From assembly GCA_026169535.1 (NCBI GenBank), contig JAPFCU010000071.1, forward strand, positions 1 to 64,000: a stretch of 64,000 bases of DNA, given 5' to 3'. Below are positions 40,595-50,133 of the stretch, piece after piece. The stretch's first letter is position 1. Every line of letters starts with the position of its first letter. The notes beneath the pieces are model-generated. The model had not been told where the DNA came from. It saw nothing but the letters and a program-made list of their open reading frames with translations, and did no database searches. The translations under genes were made by a program, and so were the position numbers. This DNA is from Blautia sp. GTDB taxonomy: Bacteria > Bacillota > Clostridia > Lachnospirales > Lachnospiraceae.

Positions 40595-41872
40595 TCACGG
40601 CAGTGTGATCAGATTTTTATCCAGAAGCTTCTGAACAGACATAAGAATGCCAAGTTTGGCATGTTCCCAGGTAAGTCCTCCCTGGAAGTAAACCGCGTAT
40701 GGAGGTTTCATAGGACCATCGGCAGAAAGCTCAATGGAAGATCCCTGGACAAAAGCCCCTGCAGCCATGATCACTTCGCTGTCATAGCCCGGCATATCCC
40801 AGGGCTCCGGATCTACATAGGAATCTACCGGGGCAGCTGCCTGGATTCCTTTGCAGAATGCAACTACACGTTCCGGAGAATTTAAGGTTACTGCCTGAAT
40901 GATATCCTGTCTTGGTTCCTGACCGTTTGGAATTACCGGGAAACCAAGTTTTTCATAAATATTTGCTGCAAATACAGCTCCTTTTACAGCCCCTTTTGTA
41001 ACCATAGGCGCCAGGAAAAATCCCTGATAGAAAGAACGGTTTACCCCAAGAGATGCTCCAACTTCCATACCAAGACCCGGGCAGGTCATACGGGTGGCTG
41101 CATTTTCTACGCATTCTTTTGTTCCTGCGATATATCCGCCGATAGGAGCCAGTCCGCCACCGGGATTTTTGATCAGAGAACCAACGATCATATCAGCCCC
41201 GACATCACTTGGCTCTACGGTATCTACAAATTCTCCGTAGCAGTTATCTACCATACAGATTACATCCGGCTTGATACTTTTAACAAATGCGATCAGCTCT
41301 CCGATCTGCTGTACGGAAAAAGAAGGTCTTGTCTGATATCCCTTGGAGCGCTGGATTTCCACAAGCTTTGTTTTTTCATTGATGGCTTCACGGATCCTGT
41401 CATAGTCAAAGGTTCCGTCCTCTTTCAGATCCACCTGACGATAAGTAACACCATATTCCGCAAGAGATCCTTTTGCCGGACGAATGCCGATCACTTCTTC
41501 CAGTGTATCATATGGTTTTCCGGCAGGTGCCAGAAGTTCGTCTCCCGGACGGAGATTTCCAAAAAGGGCAATGGCAAGGGCATGAGTTCCGCAGGCGATT
41601 TGAGGACGTACCAGACAGGCCTCTGTGTGGAAAGTGTCTGCGTAAACCTTTTCCAGTGTATCACGTCCGAAATCATCATATCCATAACCGGAGCTTCCGT
41701 TAAAGCATTCGGAGCTTACTTTATTTTTCTGCATGGCAAGCAGGACTTTCATCTGGTTATATTCTGCTTTTCTGTCAAATTCTTCAAAACGTTCTTTCAG
41801 AGATGTCTCGATCTCTGCACCAAATTCATAGACTTCCCGGGAGATTCCCAGCTGCTCATATATTTCTTTCAT
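40595..41872 (-). CDS. Methionine gamma-lyase family PLP enzyme (YnbB-like)
   Basis: A 425-residue fold-type I PLP enzyme of the COG4100 family, once called aluminium-resistance protein. Markers are SGYGYDDFGRDTLEKVYA, PQIACGTHALA, CMVDNCYGEF and the PLP lysine in GSLIKNPGGGLAPIGGYIAG. The activity of this branch is not firmly established. It sits between miaA and the flavoproteins, as is common in Firmicutes near miaA-hfq. Confidence 0.9.
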   Translation of the reverse strand: MKEIYEQLGISREVYEFGAEIETSLKERFEEFDRKAEYNQMKVLLAMQKNKVSSECFNGSSGYGYDDFGRDTLEKVYADTFHTEACLVRPQIACGTHALAIALFGNLRPGDELLAPAGKPYDTLEEVIGIRPAKGSLAEYGVTYRQVDLKEDGTFDYDRIREAINEKTKLVEIQRSKGYQTRPSFSVQQIGELIAFVKSIKPDVICMVDNCYGEFVDTVEPSDVGADMIVGSLIKNPGGGLAPIGGYIAGTKECVENAATRMTCPGLGMEVGASLGVNRSFYQGFFLAPMVTKGAVKGAVFAANIYEKLGFPVIPNGQEPRQDIIQAVTLNSPERVVAFCKGIQAAAPVDSYVDPEPWDMPGYDSEVIMAAGAFVQGSSIELSADGPMKPPYAVYFQGGLTWEHAKLGILMSVQKLLDKNLITLP

Positions 41873-41908
41873 TTTCTACCTCATCTGTTTTTATTTTTCA
41901 CTGTTTTA

Positions 41909-42853
41909 TTACAGCAGTCCTTTATTTTTGCAGATATCCAGCATATAACCCAGTATCTGATCTTCTTCATAGTTAAAGCTGTCTTTGTCCACCCATACGA
42001 CTTCCGGTTCTCTGCGAAACCAGGTCAGCTGTCTTTTTGCAAAATGACGAGTATCTCGTTTCAGGATCCTGATTGCTTCTTCCAGGGGATACTCTCCATC
42101 CAGATATGCCAGGATCTCTTTATAGCCAAGTCCCTGCATGGAAACCATTCCCCGATGACATCCTTCTTCCCGGAGTCCTTTCACCTCTTCAAGAAGCCCC
42201 TCCTCCAGCATCTGATCCACACGGCGGTCGATCCGCTGATACAGAAGCTCTCTTGGCATGTTCAGTACAAAATATGCAAGGGCATATGGACTTTCATTTT
42301 GTTTCTGTTCTGCGTTATGGGCAGAAATAGGAGTTCCGTTCTGATGATAAAATTCCAGCGCACGGATCACACGCTTTACATTGTGGGCATGGATGTCTTC
42401 AGCACTTCTGGGATCCACTTTTTTCAGCATTTCATGGAGATATTCGGATCCTTTTTCTTCTGCAATAGCTTCCAGCTCTTTACGGTATGAATCTTCCTGC
42501 CGGGCCTGAGTAAAATCAATATCTTTTGTAACTGCCTGGATATAAAAGCCGGTTCCGCCTGCAAGGATTGGAATCTTTCCCTTTGCATAGATTTCTTCCA
42601 TGGCTGATTTTGCCATCTGCTGGAATTTTACAATATGAAACTCCTCCTTTGGATCCAGAACATCTACCAGATAATGTTTCACTCCCTGCATTTCCTCTGG
42701 ACGGATCTTTGCAGAACCAATGTCCATTTTCTGATAAACCTGCATAGAATCTGCGGAAATGATCTCTCCGTTCACAGCTTTTGCCAAAGCTATGGAAAGA
42801 TCTGTTTTTCCAACGGCAGTGGGACCGGTCAGTACGATCAATGGCTTTTTCAT
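41909..42853 (-). CDS. miaA: tRNA dimethylallyltransferase
   Basis: Adds the isopentenyl group to A37 of tRNAs reading UNN codons. The 314 residues have the P-loop LTGPTAVGKTDLS near 7-19, ISADSMQVYQKMDIGSAK, GGTGFYIQA and the RDTRHFAKRQLTWFR segment near 270. It lies eight bases after mutL in the usual mutS-mutL-miaA order. Confidence 0.97.
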   Translation of the reverse strand: MKKPLIVLTGPTAVGKTDLSIALAKAVNGEIISADSMQVYQKMDIGSAKIRPEEMQGVKHYLVDVLDPKEEFHIVKFQQMAKSAMEEIYAKGKIPILAGGTGFYIQAVTKDIDFTQARQEDSYRKELEAIAEEKGSEYLHEMLKKVDPRSAEDIHAHNVKRVIRALEFYHQNGTPISAHNAEQKQNESPYALAYFVLNMPRELLYQRIDRRVDQMLEEGLLEEVKGLREEGCHRGMVSMQGLGYKEILAYLDGEYPLEEAIRILKRDTRHFAKRQLTWFRREPEVVWVDKDSFNYEEDQILGYMLDICKNKGLL

Positions 42854-42861
42854 ATAGCCTC

Positions 42862-44820
42862 CTAAACAATTCTTTTAAATTTCTTTTCCAGTTCTGTTTT
42901 TGTCATGGAAATGACAGTCGGTCTTCCATGAGGACAATGATAGGGATTGTCCAGAGTCAGAAGCTCGTCCAAAAGCTTTTCCGCTTCTGCCGGGGACATG
43001 GCATGATTTCCCTTTACAGCAGCTTTACATGCCATGGTTGCCAGTCTGGAAGCAAAAATATCAAGAGCGTCTTTATCTCCTTCTGCTGCCAGATGGTCCA
43101 GCATTTCAAGAAAGAGCTCTTCTTCGCTGAGACCATAAAGGTTAGAAGGAACGGCACTGATGCAGTATTCCTTTCCGCCAAAATGCTCTATCTCAAATCC
43201 AAACTTCCGGAAATAGTCTTCATTGGCTTTCAGAAGGCTTTCTTCCTGAAGATTCAGAGTAACGATCATCGGCGGAGTCAGATATTGGGCATCCACGGTA
43301 TTTTCACGGAATTTTTTTACAAAACGTTCATAATATACTTTTTCATGGGCAGCATGCTGATCGATAATATAGAATGCGTCACCAAACTGTGCCAGCCAGT
43401 AGGTGTCAAAAACCTGACCGATCAGGCGGATCCGTTCCCTGGATTCCGGAGCCAGAAGCTTTTCCTCAAAAAGCTCCAGCTGCTGTTCTTCCTGTTTTTT
43501 TATGTAAGACTTTGACCTTTCCTTTTTTGCTTCTTCTGTTTGTGGCTTTTCTGTTAGCGGTTCCTCTTTCTTCGGCTCTTCTTTTTTCAGTACTGGTTCC
43601 TGAGGTTCCAGCTGTTTCTGTCTTAAAGTTCCTTCAAACAGATTTTCTTCAGAGGAAGAGAAAATCTGTTTTTCCCTGTGTATTTCATAAGAAGCCGGTG
43701 ATTCTTTTACAGTACTTTCATATACCTGCTCTCTCCTTTTTTTCTCGAAAGGCTCCGGAATGGCCACAGATTTTACCGGTGCTTCTTTTTTCTCCGGCTG
43801 AGGTTTCTCAATGGTCACCTTTGGAATAATTTCTCTGGCTGTCAGGGCCCGGCGCACAGTATCGTATACTGCTTCATAAACCTCCTGTTCTCTGGCAAAA
43901 CGGACTTCTCTTTTTGCCGGGTGTACATTAACATCCAGATCATTTCCTTCCATTTCGATCTGAAGAGAGACAAATGGGAATTTATGTTGCATAAGAAAGC
44001 CTTTGTAGGCATTCTCAATGGCTTTTGTAATGATATTATTTTTTACATATCTTCCATTGATATAATAATTCTCGAAACTTCGGTTTCCCCGGGCGATCTC
44101 CGGTTTTCCTACAAATCCGGTGATCTTCATAAAATCATTTTCAAAATCTGCTTCAAGAAGAGCCTTGGTGATATCGCGTCCATATACGCTGTAGATCACA
44201 TCTTTTACGTTATAATTTCCGGAACTGTGCAGCTTCACCTGGCGGTTCTGGATATATTTAAAAGATATTTCCGGATGGGAAAGGGCAAGCTGTTCCATCA
44301 GAGTGTGAATATAATTAGCCTCCGTGGTATCCGATTTAAGGAATTTGCTTCTTGCAGGAGTGTTATAAAAAAGATTTCTTACCAGAAAGGTGGTTCCTTC
44401 CGGTGCTCCAAGCTCTTCCAGAGAATGTTCCACACCGCCTTCGATAATATAGCGGGAACCACTGACGGCAGAAGGTGTCTTTGTGATCAGCTCTACCTGG
44501 GAGACGGCGGCAATACTGGAAAGTGCCTCCCCACGAAAGCCCAGAGAAGCAATCTGCTCCAGATCCTCCACCTTCTCTATCTTACTGGTAGCATGACGGA
44601 GAAAGGCAAGAGGAATCTGTCCGGCTTCAATGCCGGCACCGTTGTCTGTAATACGGATCATCTTTTTTCCACCGTCTGTGATCTCAACGGTTACAGCCGT
44701 AGCACCTGCGTCAATGGCATTTTCCACAAGCTCCTTTACGACAGAGGAAGGACGTTCTACCACTTCGCCTGCTGCAATCTTATCTATGGTATTCTGGTCT
44801 AAAACTGCGATTTTTCTCAA
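42862..44820 (-). CDS. mutL: DNA mismatch repair protein MutL
   Basis: GHKL ATPase and endonuclease that acts after MutS. In the 652 residues the N-domain has KIAAGEVVERP, ENAIDAGAT, DNGAGI and GFRGEALSSIAAVS. A Glu/Lys/Pro-rich linker spans about 340-460. The C-domain carries the endonuclease motif DQHAAHEKVYYE and CPHGRPT, so strand nicking activity is expected, as in bacteria without MutH. The start is TTG 44820, six bases after GGAGG; the upstream in-frame TTG at 44847 precedes that site. Confidence 0.96.
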   Translation of the reverse strand: MRKIAVLDQNTIDKIAAGEVVERPSSVVKELVENAIDAGATAVTVEITDGGKKMIRITDNGAGIEAGQIPLAFLRHATSKIEKVEDLEQIASLGFRGEALSSIAAVSQVELITKTPSAVSGSRYIIEGGVEHSLEELGAPEGTTFLVRNLFYNTPARSKFLKSDTTEANYIHTLMEQLALSHPEISFKYIQNRQVKLHSSGNYNVKDVIYSVYGRDITKALLEADFENDFMKITGFVGKPEIARGNRSFENYYINGRYVKNNIITKAIENAYKGFLMQHKFPFVSLQIEMEGNDLDVNVHPAKREVRFAREQEVYEAVYDTVRRALTAREIIPKVTIEKPQPEKKEAPVKSVAIPEPFEKKRREQVYESTVKESPASYEIHREKQIFSSSEENLFEGTLRQKQLEPQEPVLKKEEPKKEEPLTEKPQTEEAKKERSKSYIKKQEEQQLELFEEKLLAPESRERIRLIGQVFDTYWLAQFGDAFYIIDQHAAHEKVYYERFVKKFRENTVDAQYLTPPMIVTLNLQEESLLKANEDYFRKFGFEIEHFGGKEYCISAVPSNLYGLSEEELFLEMLDHLAAEGDKDALDIFASRLATMACKAAVKGNHAMSPAEAEKLLDELLTLDNPYHCPHGRPTVISMTKTELEKKFKRIV

Positions 44821-44861
44821 ACCAAACCTCCGTTTCTTTTTTATCAAGATCCTGAAAGAAT

Positions 44862-47639
44862 TTACCAGCGGTTCTGTATCTTATTCTGAAGGTTATAAAG
44901 GATATTCATAGCCTCCATGGGAGTCAGATGGGACATGTCCAGATTTTTAATCTCTTCCACGATGTCATTATCCTGAACTGTATCAAAAAGAGACATCTGA
45001 GCCATATCTACCTGATCGTATACAATCTTCTGTTTTTTCTTTGGAGCGGTCAGATCTTTTACAGCAGCAGTAATGTCTGCATCACTTAGCTCTTCTACCA
45101 GTTCTTTTGCACGCCGGATCACCGGATCCGGTACACCGGCAAGCCTTGCCACCTGGATGCCGTAACTTTTATCTGCCCCGCCTTTGACGATCTTTCGGAG
45201 AAATACAATATCGTCTCCCTTTTCTTTTACTGCGATACAGTAATTATTTACACCGGGAATTTTTCCTTCCAGTTCAGTAAGCTCATGATAATGTGTGGCA
45301 AACAGTGTTTTTGCTCCACAAAGCTTTGTATCGCTGATATGTTCGATCACTGCCCAGGCAATAGCAAGACCGTCAAAAGTACTGGTGCCTCTTCCAATCT
45401 CATCCAGGATCAAAAGACTTCTGGATGTGGCATTTCTCAGAATATTTGCAACTTCAGTCATCTCTACCATAAAAGTACTCTGACCGCTTGCCAGATCATC
45501 AGAAGCTCCCACTCGGGTAAAGATCCGGTCTACAATACCGATGTTTGCTTTTTCTGCCGGAACAAAACTTCCAATCTGAGCCATCAGTACAATCAGGGCT
45601 GTCTGACGCATATAAGTAGACTTACCGGCCATATTAGGTCCGGTGATGATAGAAATTCTTTTTTTCTGATTATCCAGATATGTATCATTGGCAATGAACA
45701 TATCATTTTCAATCATTTGCTCCACCACAGGATGTCTGCCGTTTTTAATATCCAGGACACCGTTTTCGTTGATCTTCGGACGAACAAAATTATTTCTCTG
45801 AGCAACCAGTGCAAGGGAGGCGAACACATCCAGCGCAGCAACTGCCTTGGCGGTTTTCTGAATGCGGACAACCTCTGCGCCAACCTTGTCTCGTACGTCA
45901 CAGAAAAGTTCATATTCCAGAGCATAAAGCTTATCTTCTGCCCCGAGGATCATATCTTCCAGGTCTTTTAATTCCTGTGTGATATAGCGCTCTGCATTGG
46001 TAAGAGTCTGTTTTCTAATATAATTTTCCGGAACCAGATCTTTAGAGGAATTGGTAACTTCCAGTGAATATCCAAAAACACGATTGTATTTGATCTTCAG
46101 GTTTTTGATTCCGGTACGTTCTCTTTCTCTGGCTTCCAGTTCTGTCAGCCATTTTTTGCCGTCTGTACGGGAACGGCGGAATTTATCTACGTCAGAATTA
46201 TAACCTTCCCGAATGATTCCTCCGTCTTTCTGGGCAAGAGGCGGTTCTTCTACAATGGCGCTTCTGATCAGCTGCGCAATATCCTCCAGTGGATCCATAT
46301 CCTCACAGATTTTTGTAAGAAGAGGACTTTTGAAATCCTTTATGATCTGCCGGATATAAGGCAGCATTTCAAGAGAGGACGAAAAAGCGATCAGGTCTCT
46401 GGGATTTGCAGACTGATAGCTGATACGGCTGATCAGACGCTCCAGATCATAGACAGGATTCAGATATTCCCGGATCTCATCCCGGAGCATAGGACTCTGG
46501 TTCAGTTCTTCCAGAGCTTCCAGACGCTCGTTGATCTTCTCTGCATCGATGAGAGGCTGCTCTACATAAGAACGAAGGGTGCGGGCGCCCATGGCAGTTT
46601 TAGTTTTATCCAGAACCCAGAGAAGCGATCCTCTTTTGTTTTTTTCCCGAAGTGTCTCTACAAGCTCCAGATTTCTGCGGCTGGAACTGTCGATCAGCAT
46701 AAATTTTTCTGCTGCATAAGGACGGATCCCTGCCATATGAGAAAGGGCAGACTTCTGTGTTTCCTGCAGGTAAAGGAAAAGTGCTCCAGAGGCGATCACA
46801 CCGCTGTCATAATCCTGGATCCCCAGCCCTTCCAGGGCATTTACATGGAAATGTTCCATTAATGTCCGCTTGCATAAGCTATCGTCAAAATACCAGGCAT
46901 CCAGAGGAAACACGCAGATCCCCAGACGGTTTTTCAGATCATCTGTGTCTACCCCGCTCATAAAAAAAGCGTCGTTGCAGATGATTTCTGCCGGAACAAA
47001 TTTATTGATCTCGTCCAGAAGCTTCTGTGGTTTATCTACCTCTGTCAGAAAACAGTCTCCTGTTGTGATGTCTGCAATAGCACATCCAAAACGGCCTTCT
47101 GTAGCGACAACAGACATCAGGTAGTTATTCCTGGATTCATCCAGAGAAGCCGCATCCAGAGTAGTACCCGGTGTTACCACACGGATGACTTCACGCTTTA
47201 CCAGCCCTTTGGCTTTTTTTGGGTCTTCCACCTGCTCGCAGATGGCAACCTTATAGCCTTTTTCAATCAGACGGTTAATATAGGTTTCGGCAGCATGAAA
47301 GGGGACCCCGCACATGGGGGCCCTTTCTTCCAGTCCGCAGTCCTTGCCGGTCAGTGTCAGTTCCAGCTCTTTTGTTACTGTGAGAGCATCCTGAAAAAAC
47401 ATCTCATAGAAATCACCCAGGCGGTAAAAAAGGATACAGTCCTTATACTGAGCTTTTTTCTTCACATATTCCTGCATCATAGGTGATAATGCGCTGATAT
47501 CGCCTGCAAACCCTGCGTCTGTATAGTTTTCAGAAACTTCTGTCATTGATTTGCCCACGTTTTTACGATAGTTCTTCTCTTCATTTGTGTTTTTATTTAT
47601 ATTCAAGTGTGAAAACCTCTTTTTAAAAGTTTTTACCAT
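44862..47639 (-). CDS. mutS: DNA mismatch repair protein MutS
   Basis: Recognises mismatches and small loops. The protein of up to 925 residues has the mismatch-reading loop RLGDFYEMF, Walker A GPNMAGKSTYMRQ, SLLILDEIGRGTSTFDG and THYHELTEL. The start is uncertain. The first codon (47639) has a weak AAAGG site, and starts at Met32 or Met53 are possible; the family usually begins close to SPMMQEYVKKK. The promoter about 45 bases upstream allows the longest form. Confidence 0.95.
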   Translation of the reverse strand: MVKTFKKRFSHLNINKNTNEEKNYRKNVGKSMTEVSENYTDAGFAGDISALSPMMQEYVKKKAQYKDCILFYRLGDFYEMFFQDALTVTKELELTLTGKDCGLEERAPMCGVPFHAAETYINRLIEKGYKVAICEQVEDPKKAKGLVKREVIRVVTPGTTLDAASLDESRNNYLMSVVATEGRFGCAIADITTGDCFLTEVDKPQKLLDEINKFVPAEIICNDAFFMSGVDTDDLKNRLGICVFPLDAWYFDDSLCKRTLMEHFHVNALEGLGIQDYDSGVIASGALFLYLQETQKSALSHMAGIRPYAAEKFMLIDSSSRRNLELVETLREKNKRGSLLWVLDKTKTAMGARTLRSYVEQPLIDAEKINERLEALEELNQSPMLRDEIREYLNPVYDLERLISRISYQSANPRDLIAFSSSLEMLPYIRQIIKDFKSPLLTKICEDMDPLEDIAQLIRSAIVEEPPLAQKDGGIIREGYNSDVDKFRRSRTDGKKWLTELEARERERTGIKNLKIKYNRVFGYSLEVTNSSKDLVPENYIRKQTLTNAERYITQELKDLEDMILGAEDKLYALEYELFCDVRDKVGAEVVRIQKTAKAVAALDVFASLALVAQRNNFVRPKINENGVLDIKNGRHPVVEQMIENDMFIANDTYLDNQKKRISIITGPNMAGKSTYMRQTALIVLMAQIGSFVPAEKANIGIVDRIFTRVGASDDLASGQSTFMVEMTEVANILRNATSRSLLILDEIGRGTSTFDGLAIAWAVIEHISDTKLCGAKTLFATHYHELTELEGKIPGVNNYCIAVKEKGDDIVFLRKIVKGGADKSYGIQVARLAGVPDPVIRRAKELVEELSDADITAAVKDLTAPKKKQKIVYDQVDMAQMSLFDTVQDNDIVEEIKNLDMSHLTPMEAMNILYNLQNKIQNRW

Positions 47640-47685
47640 AACATCACCAGCCTTTCTGGCAGAGCATGTATGGCACTGAGTCTAT

Positions 47686-47714
47686 ATTTTAGCACAATAA
47701 AAAAAAGCTTTCAA
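47686..47714 (-). promoter_or_regulatory. Sigma-A promoter for mutS-mutL
   Basis: On the reverse strand, TTGAAA (47709-47714), a 17-base spacer and TAAAAT (47686-47691). Confidence 0.7.
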
Positions 47715-47742
47715 GACTGCCGTTTTATTCATTTTTGAACTT
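47697..47742 (-). terminator. Terminator of the ABC importer operon overlapping the mutS -35
   Basis: AAGTTCAA (reverse strand, 47742-47735) pairs with TTGAAAGCTT (47714-47705) with a two-base bulge, followed by eight T. The stem contains the -35 of the mutS promoter. Confidence 0.45.
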
Positions 47743-47753
47743 AAGGGATCCTA

Positions 47754-48518
47754 TTACAGTTCCAGTACAGAATCCAGCAAAACTTTTGTATATTCTGATT
47801 GAGGAGCAGTCATAATGTCTTTCGTATTTCCCTGCTCCACACATTCTCCGTTAAGCATAACCATGATACGGTCACAAAAACTGCTTACCAGAGCAATATC
47901 ATGAGAGACAAATATAACGGAAATCTCCTGCTGCCTGACAAGTTCTTTTAACTGCCGGATAATTTTATCCTGCACGATTACATCCAGAGCACTTGTGATC
48001 TCATCACATAAAAGGATTTCCGGCTGGATCATAATCGCTCGGGCGATTGCTGCACGTTGACATTGTCCGCCGCTTAATTCTCGAGGATATCTTAAAAGCA
48101 GGTCTTTTTTTAGATCCACTTTTTCCATATAAGAATAAATAATTTTTTCCTGTTCTTTTTTACTTATAATCCCTGCCAGAAACCGAAGATTTTCCTCCAT
48201 GGATGTAATGATTTTTCTTCTGGGATCAAAGGATTCCAGTGGATTTTGAAAAATCATCTGCATAGTACTGTAACGTTTTCGTCTGCTCTTCAGATTTTTG
48301 CCTTCCGGAACGCTGCCATGGATCAGAATATCACCGGAGTCAGGTGTTTCTATTCCAGAAATCTGCTTTAAAAGTGTACTTTTGCCGCAGCCGCTCTCTC
48401 CAACAACTCCCATTATTTCTCCTTTTTCCAGAGAAAAGCTGACAGACTTTAATGCATGGATCTGCTGTTTGTTTTTTATGTAAGTATGTGATATGTTTCT
48501 GACTTCTAATACTGACAC
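47754..48518 (-). CDS. Peptide/nickel-type ABC transporter ATPase (second)
   Basis: A 254-residue ATP-binding subunit of the OppF/NikE type. Walker A is GVVGESGCGKSTLL, the signature is LSGGQCQRAAIARA and Walker B is ILLCDEITSALD. GTG 48518 is preferred because GGAGG lies eight bases upstream. An ATG at 48533 overlaps the stop of the preceding gene and would place that site inside the coding sequence; coupling makes it a possible alternative. Last gene of a five-gene import operon. Confidence 0.9.
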   Translation of the reverse strand: MSVLEVRNISHTYIKNKQQIHALKSVSFSLEKGEIMGVVGESGCGKSTLLKQISGIETPDSGDILIHGSVPEGKNLKSRRKRYSTMQMIFQNPLESFDPRRKIITSMEENLRFLAGIISKKEQEKIIYSYMEKVDLKKDLLLRYPRELSGGQCQRAAIARAIMIQPEILLCDEITSALDVIVQDKIIRQLKELVRQQEISVIFVSHDIALVSSFCDRIMVMLNGECVEQGNTKDIMTAPQSEYTKVLLDSVLEL

Positions 48519-48532
48519 AGGTAATTCCTCCA

Positions 48533-49321
48533 TTAGTATTCTCTTTTTAATTTTGGAACTGCTCGAAGCAGCCTCTGTGTATAGGGATGTTCTGAACTCG
48601 ACAGGAGCAGCTCTGTATTTTTACACTCTACAATTTTTCCCTGGAACATCACTGCAATACGGTCGCACATCCTGGCGGCAACTCCCATGTTATGTGTTAC
48701 AAGTATCATACTGTTTTTCATTTTTTTATGAAGCTCCATAAGCTCATTTACCACCTGTTTTTGGACGGTCACATCCAAAGCACTGGTAGGCTCGTCTGCG
48801 AGAAAAAGCTCCGGATTCATAAGAACAGCCATGGCAATGCCTACTCTTTGATTCATACCGCCGCTCAGCTCATATGGGCAGCTGTCTAAAATACGTTTTC
48901 CTTCAGGAAGATGTACCTTGGAAAAAATATCCAGTATCTTTTCTATAGATGCATCGCCTTCCCAAAAACCATGACTTTTTAAGGTTTCTTCAAATTGCTT
49001 TCGATAAGAACGGATGGGATGAAAGGATGAGGCAGAATTTTGGAATACCATACTTATTTTTGACCCATAAAGTTTTTTTCTTTCTGAAAGAGAAAGGCTC
49101 AGAAGCTCATGATCGTGAAAAAAAGCAGTTCCTCCATAAAGCTGGATCCCATATTCTTTTGGATTGATCAAAGCCTTTAAAAGGGTGCTTTTTCCGCATC
49201 CACTTTCCCCTACGATTCCAAAGATTTCATTCCTTTTTACAGAAAAAGATACCTCATCAACAACAATATTTTTTCCATAACCGGCTTTTAAATTTTTTAC
49301 ATCCAGTAATACTTCACTCAT
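48533..49321 (-). CDS. Peptide/nickel-type ABC transporter ATPase (first)
   Basis: A 262-residue OppD/NikD-type ATPase. Walker A is GIVGESGCGKSTLL, the signature is LSGGMNQRVGIAMA, with a Met where most have Gln-Gln. Walker B is LFLADEPTSALD. ATG 49321 follows GGAGGG and overlaps the preceding permease gene by eight bases. It lacks the C-terminal iron-sulfur cysteines of some Opp ATPases. Confidence 0.9.
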   Translation of the reverse strand: MSEVLLDVKNLKAGYGKNIVVDEVSFSVKRNEIFGIVGESGCGKSTLLKALINPKEYGIQLYGGTAFFHDHELLSLSLSERKKLYGSKISMVFQNSASSFHPIRSYRKQFEETLKSHGFWEGDASIEKILDIFSKVHLPEGKRILDSCPYELSGGMNQRVGIAMAVLMNPELFLADEPTSALDVTVQKQVVNELMELHKKMKNSMILVTHNMGVAARMCDRIAVMFQGKIVECKNTELLLSSSEHPYTQRLLRAVPKLKREY

Positions 49322-50132
49322 GACATCCCTCCACATCAAGTAAGTCTCGGGCCGCATCTCCCAAAAGATTAAATACAGAGACAGTAAGTACAATGGCTGC
49401 GCCAGGAAAGAGCACTGCCCAGGGAGTCAGCTGCAGGTATGCACGGGCTTCATTGATCATGCTTCCCCATTCTGCCATTGGAACCTGAACGCCTAAACCA
49501 AGAAATGAAAGGCCCGCAAAACCAATCATGGTTGTGCCTATTTTTGATGTGGCATTTACGATCAAAGGTCCTATAATATTAGGCAGGATATGAAAACTAA
49601 TAATATGCAGATCTGAGCAGCCTCCCATTTTTGCAGCACTGATAAAATACTCCTTTTTCCGGATAAGGACCTGGCTTTTGGCAAGTCGTGCATAAGTGGT
49701 CCAGCCTGCAAACCCCAGTGCGATCATAGCATTTACGATACTTCCTCCAAGCACACCTGCCACAGCAATGGCCAGAACCATCTCAGGAAGTGACATCAGG
49801 ATATCGGCCAGACGCATAACCAATGCATCCAATATCCCTTCATAATAGCCGCAGAGGACACCAAGAAGCGTTCCGACCAGAAAGGTGATCAGTACTAACA
49901 GGACGGCACAAAAAATACTGGTTTGAGCCCCCATAAGCACTCGACTTAAAATGCAGCGGCCGAATTTGTCGGTACCAAACGGGTATTTGGCACAGGGCGG
50001 AGCTTTTAAAACAAGAGGATTCGTTTCATAGGGATCGTTTGGCACCAGATAAGGAGCAAGCAGTGCGATAATCATCAATCCTGCTGCCAGACACAGGAAG
50101 AATAAAAACCTTTTTTTAACTTTATTTTTCAT
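49314..50132 (-). CDS. Peptide/nickel-type ABC transporter permease (OppC-like)
   Basis: A 272-residue inner-membrane permease with about six helices. The N-terminal region (PYLVPNDPYETNP, PFGTDKFGRCILSR) is diagnostic of the DppC/NikC group. The ATPase-coupling loop is near SAAKMGGCSDLHIISFHILPN. It starts one base after the OppB-like gene. Confidence 0.92.
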   Translation of the reverse strand: MKNKVKKRFLFFLCLAAGLMIIALLAPYLVPNDPYETNPLVLKAPPCAKYPFGTDKFGRCILSRVLMGAQTSIFCAVLLVLITFLVGTLLGVLCGYYEGILDALVMRLADILMSLPEMVLAIAVAGVLGGSIVNAMIALGFAGWTTYARLAKSQVLIRKKEYFISAAKMGGCSDLHIISFHILPNIIGPLIVNATSKIGTTMIGFAGLSFLGLGVQVPMAEWGSMINEARAYLQLTPWAVLFPGAAIVLTVSVFNLLGDAARDLLDVEGCHE

Positions 50133-50133
50133 A

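Noticed and set aside
41582-42490. A 302-codon open frame opposite the PLP enzyme and miaA genes
   Set aside because: Spans the ends of two genes on the other strand, Phe- and His-rich, and without a start site; a shadow.
43921-44802. A 293-codon open frame opposite mutL
   Set aside because: Antisense to the conserved MutL ATPase domain, without protein-like composition.
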